From assembly GCA_016712665.1 (NCBI GenBank), contig JADJQP010000002.1, positions 186,001 to 250,000 of the forward strand: 64,000 bases of DNA. The letters are read 5' to 3'. The position numbers and the translations under genes were made by a program. Source of the stretch: Bacteroidota bacterium (GTDB lineage Bacteria; Bacteroidota; Bacteroidia; Chitinophagales; Chitinophagaceae). This document shows positions 8,312-16,503 of this stretch, one piece after another. How positions within the stretch are numbered: the stretch's first letter is position 1; every line of letters starts with the position of its first letter. The notes beneath the pieces are model-generated. The model was not told the DNA's origin. It saw nothing but the letters and a program-made list of their open reading frames with translations, and did not search any database.

Positions 8312-11071
8312 TTAGAATCGGAGGGAAAGATTGATAAAATATTGAATTCCAAGTGCATGGGCATATTTTGGCACAAACCAGTCAGGTTGTGCCGTTGCGC
8401 TACCCACCCGAAGGTTTTCAAAACCATACAATAATATATTTTGATTATTTAGCAAATTGGTGAGGCCGATATTCAAATTAAGAAAGGTATTATTACTCGC
8501 TTTTTTGATGTACTTATTGACCTTAAATGATTTGCCACCAAAAATATCAATGGTAAAGGCAGAAGGAAGTTTTTGTTGATCGATAGCGGCACTCCACTCA
8601 GCAGAGTTGTACGCTAGCAAATCAACCCCTTCGATCGTTCTTCGTGTGGGTGCAAAATCCATCCAATTATTAGCTAGATAATTAAAGGAAACGGTTGCAA
8701 ACCAAAATCGTTTGGCTCTATAATTGAACCCCAACTGAAAAGCGGATTGCGGTCCGGCAGGAACATAATAATTTTTCATGTAAACCGTTTGCTCCTTGAT
8801 ATTGGCGGTATTGCCTAAGGCAACATCATTATCGCTATATAAAATAGAGGTCGCACGATCGGTATAATAAGCTTGCGACAGGGCGCCCGCTACGGTTGCC
8901 GATAAGGTGGGGCTGATTTTTACTTCAGCGCCAAATTCAATACCGGTATATCGTTTATCGATGTTTTGCAACACATTATTGGTAAAGGATCCACCCTGAT
9001 CGTCGTAGTATCTTTTGATATCCACTGCATCCTTAATGTCAGTAGCATAAAAGGTAAGCCTGGTTTTAATAAATGGAGTTCTTAGCAAATATCCAACCTC
9101 GGCCGACTGAAATTTCTCATTTTGAGGATTTGCCACCATTTGATTTCTGGTGCGAGCCGAAACAATAATATTATCAACAAATGGGGCTTTTGTACCGATA
9201 GCGCCATTTGCATAAATATAATTTCGTCCATTTAATTTGTAGGTCATTCCACCTTTTACTCGATAGGTAGTAAAATTTAGTTTTTTGGAATCCCCTTTCG
9301 AATCATTTTGATAAAGGCCATGCGTATAATTTCCTGTTCGGTAAAATCCGGTATATCCCAATTCAGTGGCTACAAAAAAATCAAACTTATTATAGGTAAA
9401 TACGCCCTGTGCAAACCAACTGGCTTTTTTAAAATGAATATTATAGTCGTAACCATAAATATCGCCTTCTTTTCTAATACTGTCTTTTTCCCCAACATTA
9501 AGAGAAGTAGACACAACTTGTCCTTGAATACCATCTTCGGCAAATTGATTATTATTTACCCAATATTCACCTCCCATTAAATCACCAACTCGTAAGAAAT
9601 TATGATTGTTTTGTCCCTGATAAGCCAAGCCGGTATAAAAGGTAATATGATCGGTTAAAGTGCTCTCCAAGTTAATGGCAGCATTTAGCTTCTTAGAGGC
9701 TTCTACATTTTCATTTACAATATATAGAGATCTTTTGTAACCAGCTTTTTTGTTTAATATGTTTGCCTCATACATGCCATCCCAGTCAACCTGCAACAGA
9801 TTTGGATTGGCCTTAATGATTTGAGCCAGTTCGCTAGATACAGAAGCAGAATCCTGATAGCTCGGCATATAACGATAGTAATCGGGACGTGGATCGGCTG
9901 CATTGTACCAATCGATTCCAGTAGTGTAGGTTTCTCCCATTTGATACGAAACGGCCGTATTTAAGATGGTTTTCGAATTCAGTTTTGCATCATGCGACAG
10001 CACTACCATGGGCATATGACTGTTCAACACTCTGGTATTTCTGATTTTGCCATTTTGGTAGCCCCAATACGGATTATAGTAATTGGTACCTGCCAATTCA
10101 AAAGCTTCCTTGGTAGCAGGGCCAACCTTGCCTCTTTTGATGGGTGCTCCCACAACAGTTAGACTGATGCCATGCTTTTTAAATCGCTTTTCAATAGCTG
10201 CAAAATAACCAAATGCATCATAAAACGAGCCCTTAATTTGACCTTCCTGCGCCCACCTTCTGGAAAGCGAAAAGGAATAAGCCCATCCACTCTTTTTTAA
10301 TCCGGATGAATGTGTGAGCATCACCCTATTTCTATACGAACGATTTGTGGCAGTATAGGTTACTCGGGTTCCTTTTCTTTGATTAGAAGCAGAGGCATCT
10401 AAGGTGGTATTGAGGCCCAAACCACCAAAAGTGAATTCGTTAGGACCGAGGCCCAGACCTACGCTACGACCTCTAAATACATCGTTCAAGCCACTAAATG
10501 AATTGAAAAAAATACCTCCTTCTTCAAGATCGTTCATAGGTACCCCATTCAGATACAACACATTTTGATCATTTTCATAACCTCTCATTCGATAAAAGTA
10601 TTGTCCCCAACCAAAAGTGGCTGCAGAAAGGTAAGCATCTCTTGCTGCATTCAAAACACTGGCGACATTCTGCCCGGCAGAACTAATGGAATTTTCATCT
10701 TGCGAACTGGCATCTTCAATACTTGCTCCCGAATTTTCAATGGTATAATTATTGGAAGTGGGTGCCGCAGTAGCGAGTTCTATAGGTTCCAAAACGGTAT
10801 TTTCTGCGTTTATGGAAATACTTATTTTTTCTTCGTTGATGCCATCTGCAGACAAAATCATTTCATACGTACCAAATGGAATATTAGAAAATTTGAAAAG
10901 CCCATTGGCATCTGTTGAGGTGGTAATTTTTGCCTGTGGCAAGGTGACGACCACTTCGTCATAAGGCAGTTTGGTATCCTGATGGATTACCGTTCCGGAA
11001 ACGATTGCATTCTGTGCAAAAAGAGCAGAAGATAAAAATAAGCTGATCAGTAGGTGTAAGACTTTATTCAT
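8312..11071 (-). CDS. TonB-dependent receptor with carboxypeptidase-regulatory-like N-domain
   Basis: Outer-membrane active-transport barrel, about 919 aa. Signal peptide MNKVLHLLISLFLSSALFAQ, then a carboxypeptidase-regulatory-like beta-sandwich (about residues 22-105, VSGTVIHQDTKLPYDEV), a plug domain (about 125-240, with VLYLNGVPMNDLE), then a 22-strand-type barrel ending in aromatic residues (INLSLRF). The frame extends six codons upstream to 11089, but that ATG overlaps the -7 element, so I use the ATG at 11071. It leads a likely three-gene operon with the DUF5689 lipoprotein and the T9SS protein. The plug is not a SusC-type signature and there is no SusD partner. Substrate unknown. Confidence 0.92.
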   Translation of the reverse strand: MNKVLHLLISLFLSSALFAQNAIVSGTVIHQDTKLPYDEVVVTLPQAKITTSTDANGLFKFSNIPFGTYEMILSADGINEEKISISINAENTVLEPIELATAAPTSNNYTIENSGASIEDASSQDENSISSAGQNVASVLNAARDAYLSAATFGWGQYFYRMRGYENDQNVLYLNGVPMNDLEEGGIFFNSFSGLNDVFRGRSVGLGLGPNEFTFGGLGLNTTLDASASNQRKGTRVTYTATNRSYRNRVMLTHSSGLKKSGWAYSFSLSRRWAQEGQIKGSFYDAFGYFAAIEKRFKKHGISLTVVGAPIKRGKVGPATKEAFELAGTNYYNPYWGYQNGKIRNTRVLNSHMPMVVLSHDAKLNSKTILNTAVSYQMGETYTTGIDWYNAADPRPDYYRYMPSYQDSASVSSELAQIIKANPNLLQVDWDGMYEANILNKKAGYKRSLYIVNENVEASKKLNAAINLESTLTDHITFYTGLAYQGQNNHNFLRVGDLMGGEYWVNNNQFAEDGIQGQVVSTSLNVGEKDSIRKEGDIYGYDYNIHFKKASWFAQGVFTYNKFDFFVATELGYTGFYRTGNYTHGLYQNDSKGDSKKLNFTTYRVKGGMTYKLNGRNYIYANGAIGTKAPFVDNIIVSARTRNQMVANPQNEKFQSAEVGYLLRTPFIKTRLTFYATDIKDAVDIKRYYDDQGGSFTNNVLQNIDKRYTGIEFGAEVKISPTLSATVAGALSQAYYTDRATSILYSDNDVALGNTANIKEQTVYMKNYYVPAGPQSAFQLGFNYRAKRFWFATVSFNYLANNWMDFAPTRRTIEGVDLLAYNSAEWSAAIDQQKLPSAFTIDIFGGKSFKVNKYIKKASNNTFLNLNIGLTNLLNNQNILLYGFENLRVGSATAQPDWFVPKYAHALGIQYFINLSLRF

Positions 11072-11086
11072 AAAAATATTTCCCTG

Positions 11087-11094
11087 CAAATATA
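11087..11094 (-). promoter_or_regulatory. -7 element of TonB receptor operon
   Basis: Minus strand reads TATATTTG, a perfect TAnnTTTG. Minus-strand TTTG copies at 11111-11114 and 11118-11121 give spacings of 16 and 23 bp, either side of the usual ~19. The element ends 15 bp before the ATG at 11071 and supports that start. Confidence 0.55.
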
Positions 11095-11166
11095 TTTATT
11101 TAAAACAATACAAAGAACAAATTAGTATTGCCTAATTATTAACAACCGGAAAATGAATGGTGAATT

Positions 11167-12027
11167 CTACTTACCAAAAACTCTACGAGGGCATCGAGTC
11201 TTTTTATATCTTTCTATATTACCAAACGATTCGAAGTAAATGGCAATATTGATTCCTGCAAACCAGTACCAATCCTTTTTCATATTATCGCCGCGAACAA
11301 ATTTATCATTCGGGTAATTTTCGTCCCAAATGGGCAATTCATCAGTTCTAAAGGAAAGGTCTACGCTTTGTTTCCCTTTATATCTAAAGAGGGTGTCCAT
11401 ATTTACGTATGACTTACTAACATCATCTAAATAGTCGGTAGCGGTGTAACGAAAGCCAATTTCGGTACTGATGAGTACAGTATTTCCTATCATCACCTTA
11501 AGACCAGCACCTAATGGAACACCCACATTAACCAAACTATATATTTTTCTACTTGGATACTGTCTCAACCCTTGCCCTTCGGTACTCAAAGGTCTTAGGT
11601 AAATTTTTTCATCATTGGTCCCGATGGTATAAGGATTATAATAGAAAACGGCTAGTCCTGCAAATAAATAGGGTGAAAATTTAAATTCATCGAAGTCAAC
11701 AGGCAACATATTTACTTCCAAGCCCCCATTTACTTCAAACAAATTAGTTTGAAAATTGAGGTTTCGATTTCTGATTGCCGGAGCTTCAGAAGTACTATCG
11801 GCCCCATACAAACTAGCGTATGTTGCTCCAAAACGCAAGCCCACATTGGGATGCATAAAGTATTTATAAGTTAACCCGCCGGCGGCTCTATAGCCTTCTT
11901 TAGGAAATAATTTCTGCTGCAAATCACCATAATAGCTTGATGTTCCGCCAAATATTCCTACTTCATGATGTTTTTGGGCCACAGCCACAAAAGGAAGTAA
12001 TAGTAAAATGAGTAGTCTTTTGCGCAT
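11167..12027 (-). CDS. DUF6089 family outer-membrane beta-barrel protein
   Basis: Secreted barrel-like protein of 286 aa. Signal peptide MRKRLLILLLLPFVAVAQ, then the family-typical opening EVGIFGGTSSYYGDL, alternating aromatic beta-strands (KYFMHPNVGLRFGATYASLY, FSPYLFAGLAVFYY) and a late GLKVMIGNTVLISTEIGFRYT. DUF6089 proteins are widespread in Bacteroidota and predicted to be small outer-membrane barrels of unknown role. In this family an early G-x-S/T-x-Y-x-GDL motif is conserved and it is present here. It is separated by about 95 bp from the TonB receptor, with the receptor's promoter in between, so it is probably its own unit. Confidence 0.85.
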   Translation of the reverse strand: MRKRLLILLLLPFVAVAQKHHEVGIFGGTSSYYGDLQQKLFPKEGYRAAGGLTYKYFMHPNVGLRFGATYASLYGADSTSEAPAIRNRNLNFQTNLFEVNGGLEVNMLPVDFDEFKFSPYLFAGLAVFYYNPYTIGTNDEKIYLRPLSTEGQGLRQYPSRKIYSLVNVGVPLGAGLKVMIGNTVLISTEIGFRYTATDYLDDVSKSYVNMDTLFRYKGKQSVDLSFRTDELPIWDENYPNDKFVRGDNMKKDWYWFAGINIAIYFESFGNIERYKKTRCPRRVFGK

Positions 12028-12201
12028 ATAGATAGAGCACTTGTTAAAGTATGCGTAATATTACTATAAGTTTGCGAAATATCATAACTAAAATATTTTT
12101 TTTTTAATAACTTATCCAAATTCCTCCCATTTCTAGCTTAAAATTTCGGGGATTCAACTCAAAAAAGGTACATTTTTACACTGGAATATCCGGTTTGCCA
12201 A

Positions 12202-12272
12202 AAATATCGTTTCGGGCTAAAATAGAAAAAAATCAATTTTCTAGCGCAACAAAATAAATATCGTTCTGGGCT
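12202..12272 (+). repeat. Pair of near-identical 17-bp direct repeats
   Basis: AAATATCGTTTCGGGCT at 12202-12218 recurs as AAATATCGTTCTGGGCT at 12256-12272, 54 bp apart and differing at two positions. They lie at the probable left border of the IS110 element. They may be part of its left end or of the chromosomal target; I cannot decide between these. Confidence 0.5.
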
Positions 12273-12313
12273 TGGGCGCCGTGGCAGAAAGCCAATTCAT
12301 TTTCATTTTCCAG

Positions 12314-12397
12314 CCAGATGGGCACAGGAAGCCACCGCACTTTGCTACGCCTCATTCCTGCGCCAGTGTTCGTGTTTATACTTGCCCAGATGGGCAC
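12314..12397 (+). repeat. 12-bp direct repeats in the IS110 leader
   Basis: CCAGATGGGCAC occurs at 12314-12325 and 12386-12397, exactly 72 bp apart, each inside a similar context (G-C-C/CAGATGGGCAC-A/G-GG). A related inverted copy, GGCTCATCTGGCGC, lies at 12494-12507 inside the predicted hairpin. Two copies are too few for a CRISPR. They are more likely parts of the IS non-coding end. Confidence 0.6.
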
Positions 12398-12449
12398 GGG
12401 TCACAGACGCCGCCGTTACTTTGATTTTCAAATAAAATTTATTAATTTT

Positions 12450-12530
12450 TCCAAAGGAAAGCAGAGGTGAACTATCAGACCCGCAAAGCTTTTAGGCTCA
12501 TCTGGCGCATTAGTCCTCTGCCTGCCCTTT
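12450..12530 (+). ncRNA. Candidate IS110 bridge RNA core hairpin
   Basis: The arm around 12450-12467 (CCAAAGGAAAGCAGAGG) pairs imperfectly with the arm around 12515-12530 (CCTCTGCCTGCCCTTTG). This gives a stem with 7 bp GCAGAGG/CCTCTGC inside and CAAAG/CTTTG outside, enclosing a loop of about 47 nt. The loop holds CTGGCGCATT (12502-12511), the exact reverse complement of AATGCGCCAG at 13655-13664 just past the transposase gene. In IS110 elements such as IS621, a bridge RNA from the non-coding end carries guide loops that pair with target and donor DNA. The position and layout here fit, but transcription is not shown and the full extent is unknown (the IS621 RNA is about 180 nt). Confidence 0.45.
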
Positions 12531-12626
12531 GAAACGGATGGAAGTATCAAATAGAATGTTAGACATCAAGGTCTATTAACGGCTTTAATAATTCCTTCCT
12601 TATTTATTGGTCTTAAAAACAAAAGT

Positions 12627-13633
12627 ATGAACAAATTCAAAATTGTCATCGGAATTGACATTTCAAAAAACAAATTAGATGTTTGCATTATAGAAGATCC
12701 GACTTCTAAGCAACGTAATTATTTTATTGTCAGCAATGACAAAAAAGGTATTGACGATATTTTCAAAGAATTGAAAAAGTATAAAGTGTCGGATAGTGAA
12801 TTAGTATTTTGTTTTGAAAACACCGGAGTGTATGGAATGCATTTATGTTATGCCCTTCAGCAAAGAAATGTAAGCTACTCAATAGTGCCGGCTATTGAAA
12901 TAAAACGAGCTAGAGGACTTACCAGAGGCAAGAGTGACAAGACAGATTCATTGGACATTGCATTATATGCCATCACACACGAACACAAATTATCCTACAG
13001 AAAATTGCCTGAGTACGATTTGATGAAACTTAGACTATTACTGACAGAGAGAGAAAAATTAATCAAGTCAATTTCACTTTTTGACTCTACAAAAGAGAAC
13101 GAGGATTTTTTACCAAAAGAAATCACAAGGAATATTTTGAAAATCAATAAGCAAACAATTATCGCATTGAAAAAGCAACTGCTTGCTGTAGAAAAAAATA
13201 TTCTTACTATCATTAAGGAAAATGAAACGATAAAGCAACAATATGCCTTGGCAACAAGTGTGCCTGGTGTAGGACAACAAACTGCCATCAACCTTCTTGT
13301 AGCAACAAGATGTTTTTCCACATTTGAAAACTGGCGGCAGCTGGCATGCTATGCAGGGGTAGCTCCTTTTAAATATGCATCAGGCACAAGCGTACATGGC
13401 AAAACTAAAGTGAGCCACATGGCAAATAAGAAATTAAAATCTCTATTAAATATGGCTGCTCTATCGGCAAAGAAACATGACAAACAATTGAAAGAATATT
13501 ACGAACGAAAAATACGGGAAGGTAAAATGGAATGTCTGTGATGAATGCTTTGAGATGCAAAATTATTAGTAGAGTATTTGCCGCCATCAAAAGAGAAACA
13601 CCTTATGTAGATTTTTTAAAATATTCTACTTAA
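12627..13633 (+). CDS. IS110-family transposase (RuvC-like DEDD plus Tnp_20), frameshifted near the C-terminus
   Basis: RNA-guided-type recombinase of the IS110 family. The N-terminal DEDD/RuvC-like domain shows IGIDISKNKLDV (first Asp), CFENTGVYG (Glu) and SDKTDSLDIALYA (two Asp). The C-terminal Transposase_20 domain begins TSVPGVGQQTAINLL and includes GVAPFKYASGTSVHGKT with the serine expected to act as nucleophile. The frame as read stops at 13541, but adding one A to the A4 run at 13524-13527 restores GKNGMSVMNALRCKIISR and carries it to the stop at 13633, giving about 335 aa, the normal size. The element is therefore intact apart from one indel, which may be a sequence error. The transposase lies downstream of the candidate bridge RNA, the arrangement of the IS110 group rather than the IS1111 group. 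Confidence 0.9.
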
Positions 13634-13804
13634 TTTGTTTGGAAATTGACATAGAATGCGCCAGCCACTACGCTTAAAATACACTCGCGCTAGTGGGAGG
13701 TAATACCATAGAAAATTACGAAATAGTAGTGGGAGTTAGCTGTATATCGATTGAATTATGTATGACGGAACGGTGACGGTAATAGCCCCAACACTATAGG
13801 TGCT
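13634..13804. repeat. IS110 right flank with guide-complementary site, hairpin and 9-bp repeats
   Basis: Non-coding. AATGCGCCAG at 13655-13664 is complementary to the loop of the candidate bridge RNA. CCACTA (13665-13670) and TAGTGG (13691-13696) form an inverted repeat. TAGTGGGAG occurs at 13691-13699 and again at 13727-13735. The functional meaning is inferred only from proximity to the element. Confidence 0.45.
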
Positions 13805-15592
13805 TTAAAAAATTTCAACCTTTAGGTTATCAATAATAATTTTCTTATCACTGTTTGCATTGTAGAAATAAATGGAAACTTTATCAAAAGGTATATCAGG
13901 GATCGCTGAATCCATGTAAATCTGCTTTTGGTCATTAGCGTTTAAGAACCTAAAAATTCGAATAAAATTACTCTTGATTTCCGTTTTGTTATGATAGTAT
14001 TTAATCACAAATTGAGCCATTTTCCAAATATCCCATTCTTTTTGAAAGGACTTAAAATCTGCAGTTGCCCTAATAAACTTCATTCCTTTCAAATTTGCAT
14101 TCAGTACGTATTCAGCTGAAAACTGATGCGAATGATCTAAGAATATGCTCTTCATGGAAATGCCATTGTTAATGCAATTTGTTGAGAAATCCGTGTCGAA
14201 TGTATTTTCATACACAGCTTTGCCGCCAAGGGAATTATTCTCAATAAAATCAGGGTTATCTAACAATTTAATAATATCATCATCTGGTGACTGCCATCTA
14301 CCTATTACCTCCCAAAAATATGCTTTGGATACCCCTCCTAACTTCACATTACCTCTATGGGCATTATGTGTCCACCAGATATTGACATATGCAAAAAGTA
14401 CTATCAAAAATAATAACAATATCGACATGATTTTTTTGTGATGAATTTTGTCAATTAATGCAGCGAAAGGAAAGGCAAGAATTGGATAGGACTGAATCAT
14501 GGCCCTCCCCGAAAATCCACCATAATCCCATATATCCCACGCCGTTACTAGGTAAAAATTAAGACTGGTAAATAGCACCACCGCAAGAATATTACTACCA
14601 TTCTTTAAGTAAACGTAAAAACCAATAAAGGGAAGCATCATCATTGGACAGTACAAAAACCAGCCACTTGAATAGTCAAATAAAAAACTAAATATGTGAG
14701 GCCTGGTCCAATAGAATCCTTGATCTTGATAACTAAATACCATCCACTCATTACTTACCACTTTCCAATACAGCAATTGAATAAAAATTAAGATTGCTGC
14801 CACGCCTGCTGTTGAAAGGTAGAGATAGGCATTCTTCTTTAAAAATGCCATGCGTAGTTTCAAATCTGTTGCTGAATGAATACTCCAAAAAAGGGGAATA
14901 ATTACAGATATGATTTCAACCGGCCGTATTAAGGTGGCAAAGCCAACCAAAAATCCAATTAAAATAGTTGCTCTCCGGGATGGACTTTTATAAAATTGTA
15001 TCGAATGATAAATGAGCAAGGTATATATAAAAAATAAAACACTATGGGTCATTGCCTGATCGATAGCAGCGTAATTGAGGTAATTGGTACCAATAGTAAA
15101 AAGTAATAAAATTGTCGCTACAGTTCCATCTCGATTATATAGAAGTAAAATGCGTCGCAAATAGTACAATCCCATAAATGCAAATAATAACATACCTACT
15201 CCAATGGCAAGTTGATATGGATAGGAAAAGCCATCAGCCGGAAATGTACCGCTGAGATGAGCATACGTATGACCCATAAAGAAAAAAGGAGCCATCACCA
15301 CCGCCTGCCCAATGGAATATTTCATAATGTAATTTCCAGATTTACTGTGTGTAAATGCCTGTTGAAAGTCAGGCGTTGGATGATACCTATCCAGTATGGA
15401 ATCTTTAAATCTGCATTTATTTATATCCTTATAAATAAAAATGGCAGGCAGATACATATAATATCCAGATACATCCCAAGACAATGTTGCTTCCGTATTG
15501 GAGCAATTCCATCTGGGGTAATAAAAAAAAGCCACAGCAAGTACTGTACAATAACAGATACAGAGGCTTAATCTGCTAAGGGGTGTTTTCAC
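13805..15592 (-). CDS. Polytopic membrane protein, GT-C glycosyltransferase-like
   Basis: 595 aa with about ten to twelve hydrophobic segments in the first ~410 residues and a soluble ~170-residue C-terminal beta-rich part. The N-terminus has one membrane segment followed by a loop with WDVSGYYMYLPAIFIYKD; an acidic residue in this first loop is characteristic of GT-C lipid-linked-sugar transferases (the PMT/ArnT-like superfamily). A later conserved-looking motif is GFLVGFATLIRPVEI. I infer transfer of a sugar from a polyprenyl carrier, with low certainty, as no full family signature is recognisable by eye. The gene stands alone on the minus strand next to the IS110 element. Codon use and composition do not look foreign. 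Confidence 0.7.
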   Translation of the reverse strand: MKTPLSRLSLCICYCTVLAVAFFYYPRWNCSNTEATLSWDVSGYYMYLPAIFIYKDINKCRFKDSILDRYHPTPDFQQAFTHSKSGNYIMKYSIGQAVVMAPFFFMGHTYAHLSGTFPADGFSYPYQLAIGVGMLLFAFMGLYYLRRILLLYNRDGTVATILLLFTIGTNYLNYAAIDQAMTHSVLFFIYTLLIYHSIQFYKSPSRRATILIGFLVGFATLIRPVEIISVIIPLFWSIHSATDLKLRMAFLKKNAYLYLSTAGVAAILIFIQLLYWKVVSNEWMVFSYQDQGFYWTRPHIFSFLFDYSSGWFLYCPMMMLPFIGFYVYLKNGSNILAVVLFTSLNFYLVTAWDIWDYGGFSGRAMIQSYPILAFPFAALIDKIHHKKIMSILLLFLIVLFAYVNIWWTHNAHRGNVKLGGVSKAYFWEVIGRWQSPDDDIIKLLDNPDFIENNSLGGKAVYENTFDTDFSTNCINNGISMKSIFLDHSHQFSAEYVLNANLKGMKFIRATADFKSFQKEWDIWKMAQFVIKYYHNKTEIKSNFIRIFRFLNANDQKQIYMDSAIPDIPFDKVSIYFYNANSDKKIIIDNLKVEIF

Positions 15593-15957
15593 AATAATTA
15601 GTTACACTTCTTAACGAATTAATAATAAAGTTATTGCCCGAAATTTTTCGGAAGACCGGATGATTGGATGATTCAAGAAAAGATAATAGAAAGGTGGCGA
15701 TAGGACTCTATAATTCGACTGAATTTTGAAAATAATGAAACTCCTGGCCATTTCTTTCATATATCCGACTTATTAGCGAAGGCTTAAAATAAGCAATTGT
15801 CAATAAATCAAACGACAATTACTTCAAGGTCAGAATAAATTCAGAAGAATTAGGTATACCATCAAGGGATGGAGAAATCCAACCCTAAAAATAACTCCCC
15901 ATATATTATGAAAAATTAGAACAAATTGTATATTTGTTTGATTAAAAATACAAAACT
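15593..15957. other. Intergenic region with a hairpin and a -7 element
   Basis: No gene is visible in this 365-bp divergent region. AATTGTC (15795-15801) and GACAATT (15814-15820) form a 7-bp inverted repeat, extended by AAG/CTT after a mismatch. It has no T-run, so it is not an obvious terminator. TATATTTG at 15929-15936 is a perfect -7 element ending 21 bp before the GTG start of the DUF3276 gene. Confidence 0.5.
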
Positions 15958-16392
15958 GTGTCATACGAAAATAACAACGAGAGAAACAACGAGACCTTTT
16001 TTAGTAAGCGACTTAAGGCAGGAAAAATTAGAACCTACTTTTTTGATGTTCGCTCTACAAGAAGCAATGATTACTTTATTACCCTTACCGAAAGCAAAAA
16101 AAAGTATAATGAAGGTGGATATGAACGACATAAAATATTTTTGTACAAAGAAGATTTTAATAAATTTTTGAAGGCCCTCGGCGAAACCATCGATTACGTA
16201 AAAACCGAGCTGATGCCTGATTTCGACTTTGACGCTTTCAACCATGAGTACCCTGAAGGCGAAGAAGGTAGCTATACGCATTCGGCTGAGGCGCCGGTGG
16301 TGGATCAACCTATTTCTGCAGATAAGAGCGAAGTGGCCCCCGACCCAATTGAAAATGCGAACCATTCAGATGATTCTGTGGATACATGGTAA
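15958..16392 (+). CDS. DUF3276 (PUR-alpha-like) nucleic-acid-binding protein
   Basis: 144 aa, cytoplasmic. The first ~95 residues match the Bacteroidota PUR-like family: FFSKRLKAGKIRTYFFDVR, then ITLTESKKKYNEGGYERHKI and FLYKEDFNKFLKALGE. Structures of bacterial PUR-domain proteins support binding to single-stranded DNA or RNA. The C-terminal ~45 residues are acidic and low-complexity. The start is GTG at 15958 (valine codon read as Met; SYENNNER follows), chosen because it is preceded at a proper distance by a perfect -7 element and no ATG exists upstream. A strong terminator follows, so it is monocistronic. Confidence 0.9.
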   Translation: MSYENNNERNNETFFSKRLKAGKIRTYFFDVRSTRSNDYFITLTESKKKYNEGGYERHKIFLYKEDFNKFLKALGETIDYVKTELMPDFDFDAFNHEYPEGEEGSYTHSAEAPVVDQPISADKSEVAPDPIENANHSDDSVDTW

Positions 16393-16416
16393 TATCATAA
16401 GACAAGACATTCCTCC

Positions 16417-16456
16417 AAATCCTGATTCTCATTTGTGGCAATCAGGATTTTTTTTA
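16417..16456 (+). terminator. Rho-independent terminator after DUF3276 gene
   Basis: Perfect 11-bp stem (AAATCCTGATT at 16417-16427, AATCAGGATTT at 16440-16450) with a 12-nt loop, followed by a T-run. Confidence 0.9.
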
Positions 16457-16471
16457 GTGAAGTATTCATGG

Positions 16472-16479
16472 TACTTTTG
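16472..16479 (+). promoter_or_regulatory. -7 element of lepA
   Basis: TACTTTTG matches TAnnTTTG and ends 24 bp before the ATG at 16504. It lies just past the preceding terminator and argues against the longer frame that begins at 16435. A matching -33 element is not clear. Confidence 0.5.
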
Positions 16480-16503
16480 CACTCCTTTAATATTAATTTT
16501 TCT

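Larger units (their letters stand above)
12240..13664 (+). mobile_element. IS110-family insertion sequence, borders approximate
   Basis: A single DEDD transposase gene is preceded by about 390 bp of structured, relatively GC-rich non-coding DNA and followed by a short tail. No terminal inverted repeats or target duplications are evident, as is normal for IS110 elements, so both borders are estimates. Composition shifts near 12270-12300, and the right side falls between the transposase stop (13633) and a 10-nt sequence at 13655-13664 that is complementary to the leader. The element separates a DUF6089 gene from a GT-C-like gene, both read on the opposite strand, and interrupts no recognisable coding frame. 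Confidence 0.7.

Noticed and set aside
12314..12397. Two 12-bp repeats as a degenerate CRISPR
   Set aside because: Only two copies, no spacer pattern and no cas genes; they belong to the IS110 leader.
13524..13633. Programmed frameshift in the IS110 transposase
   Set aside because: IS110 transposases are normally one frame, the site has no slippery heptamer, and the same type of one-base loss is seen in many housekeeping genes here.
15795..15820. Inverted repeat AATTGTC/GACAATT as a terminator
   Set aside because: No T-run follows on either strand and no gene ends nearby; I list it only as a hairpin.
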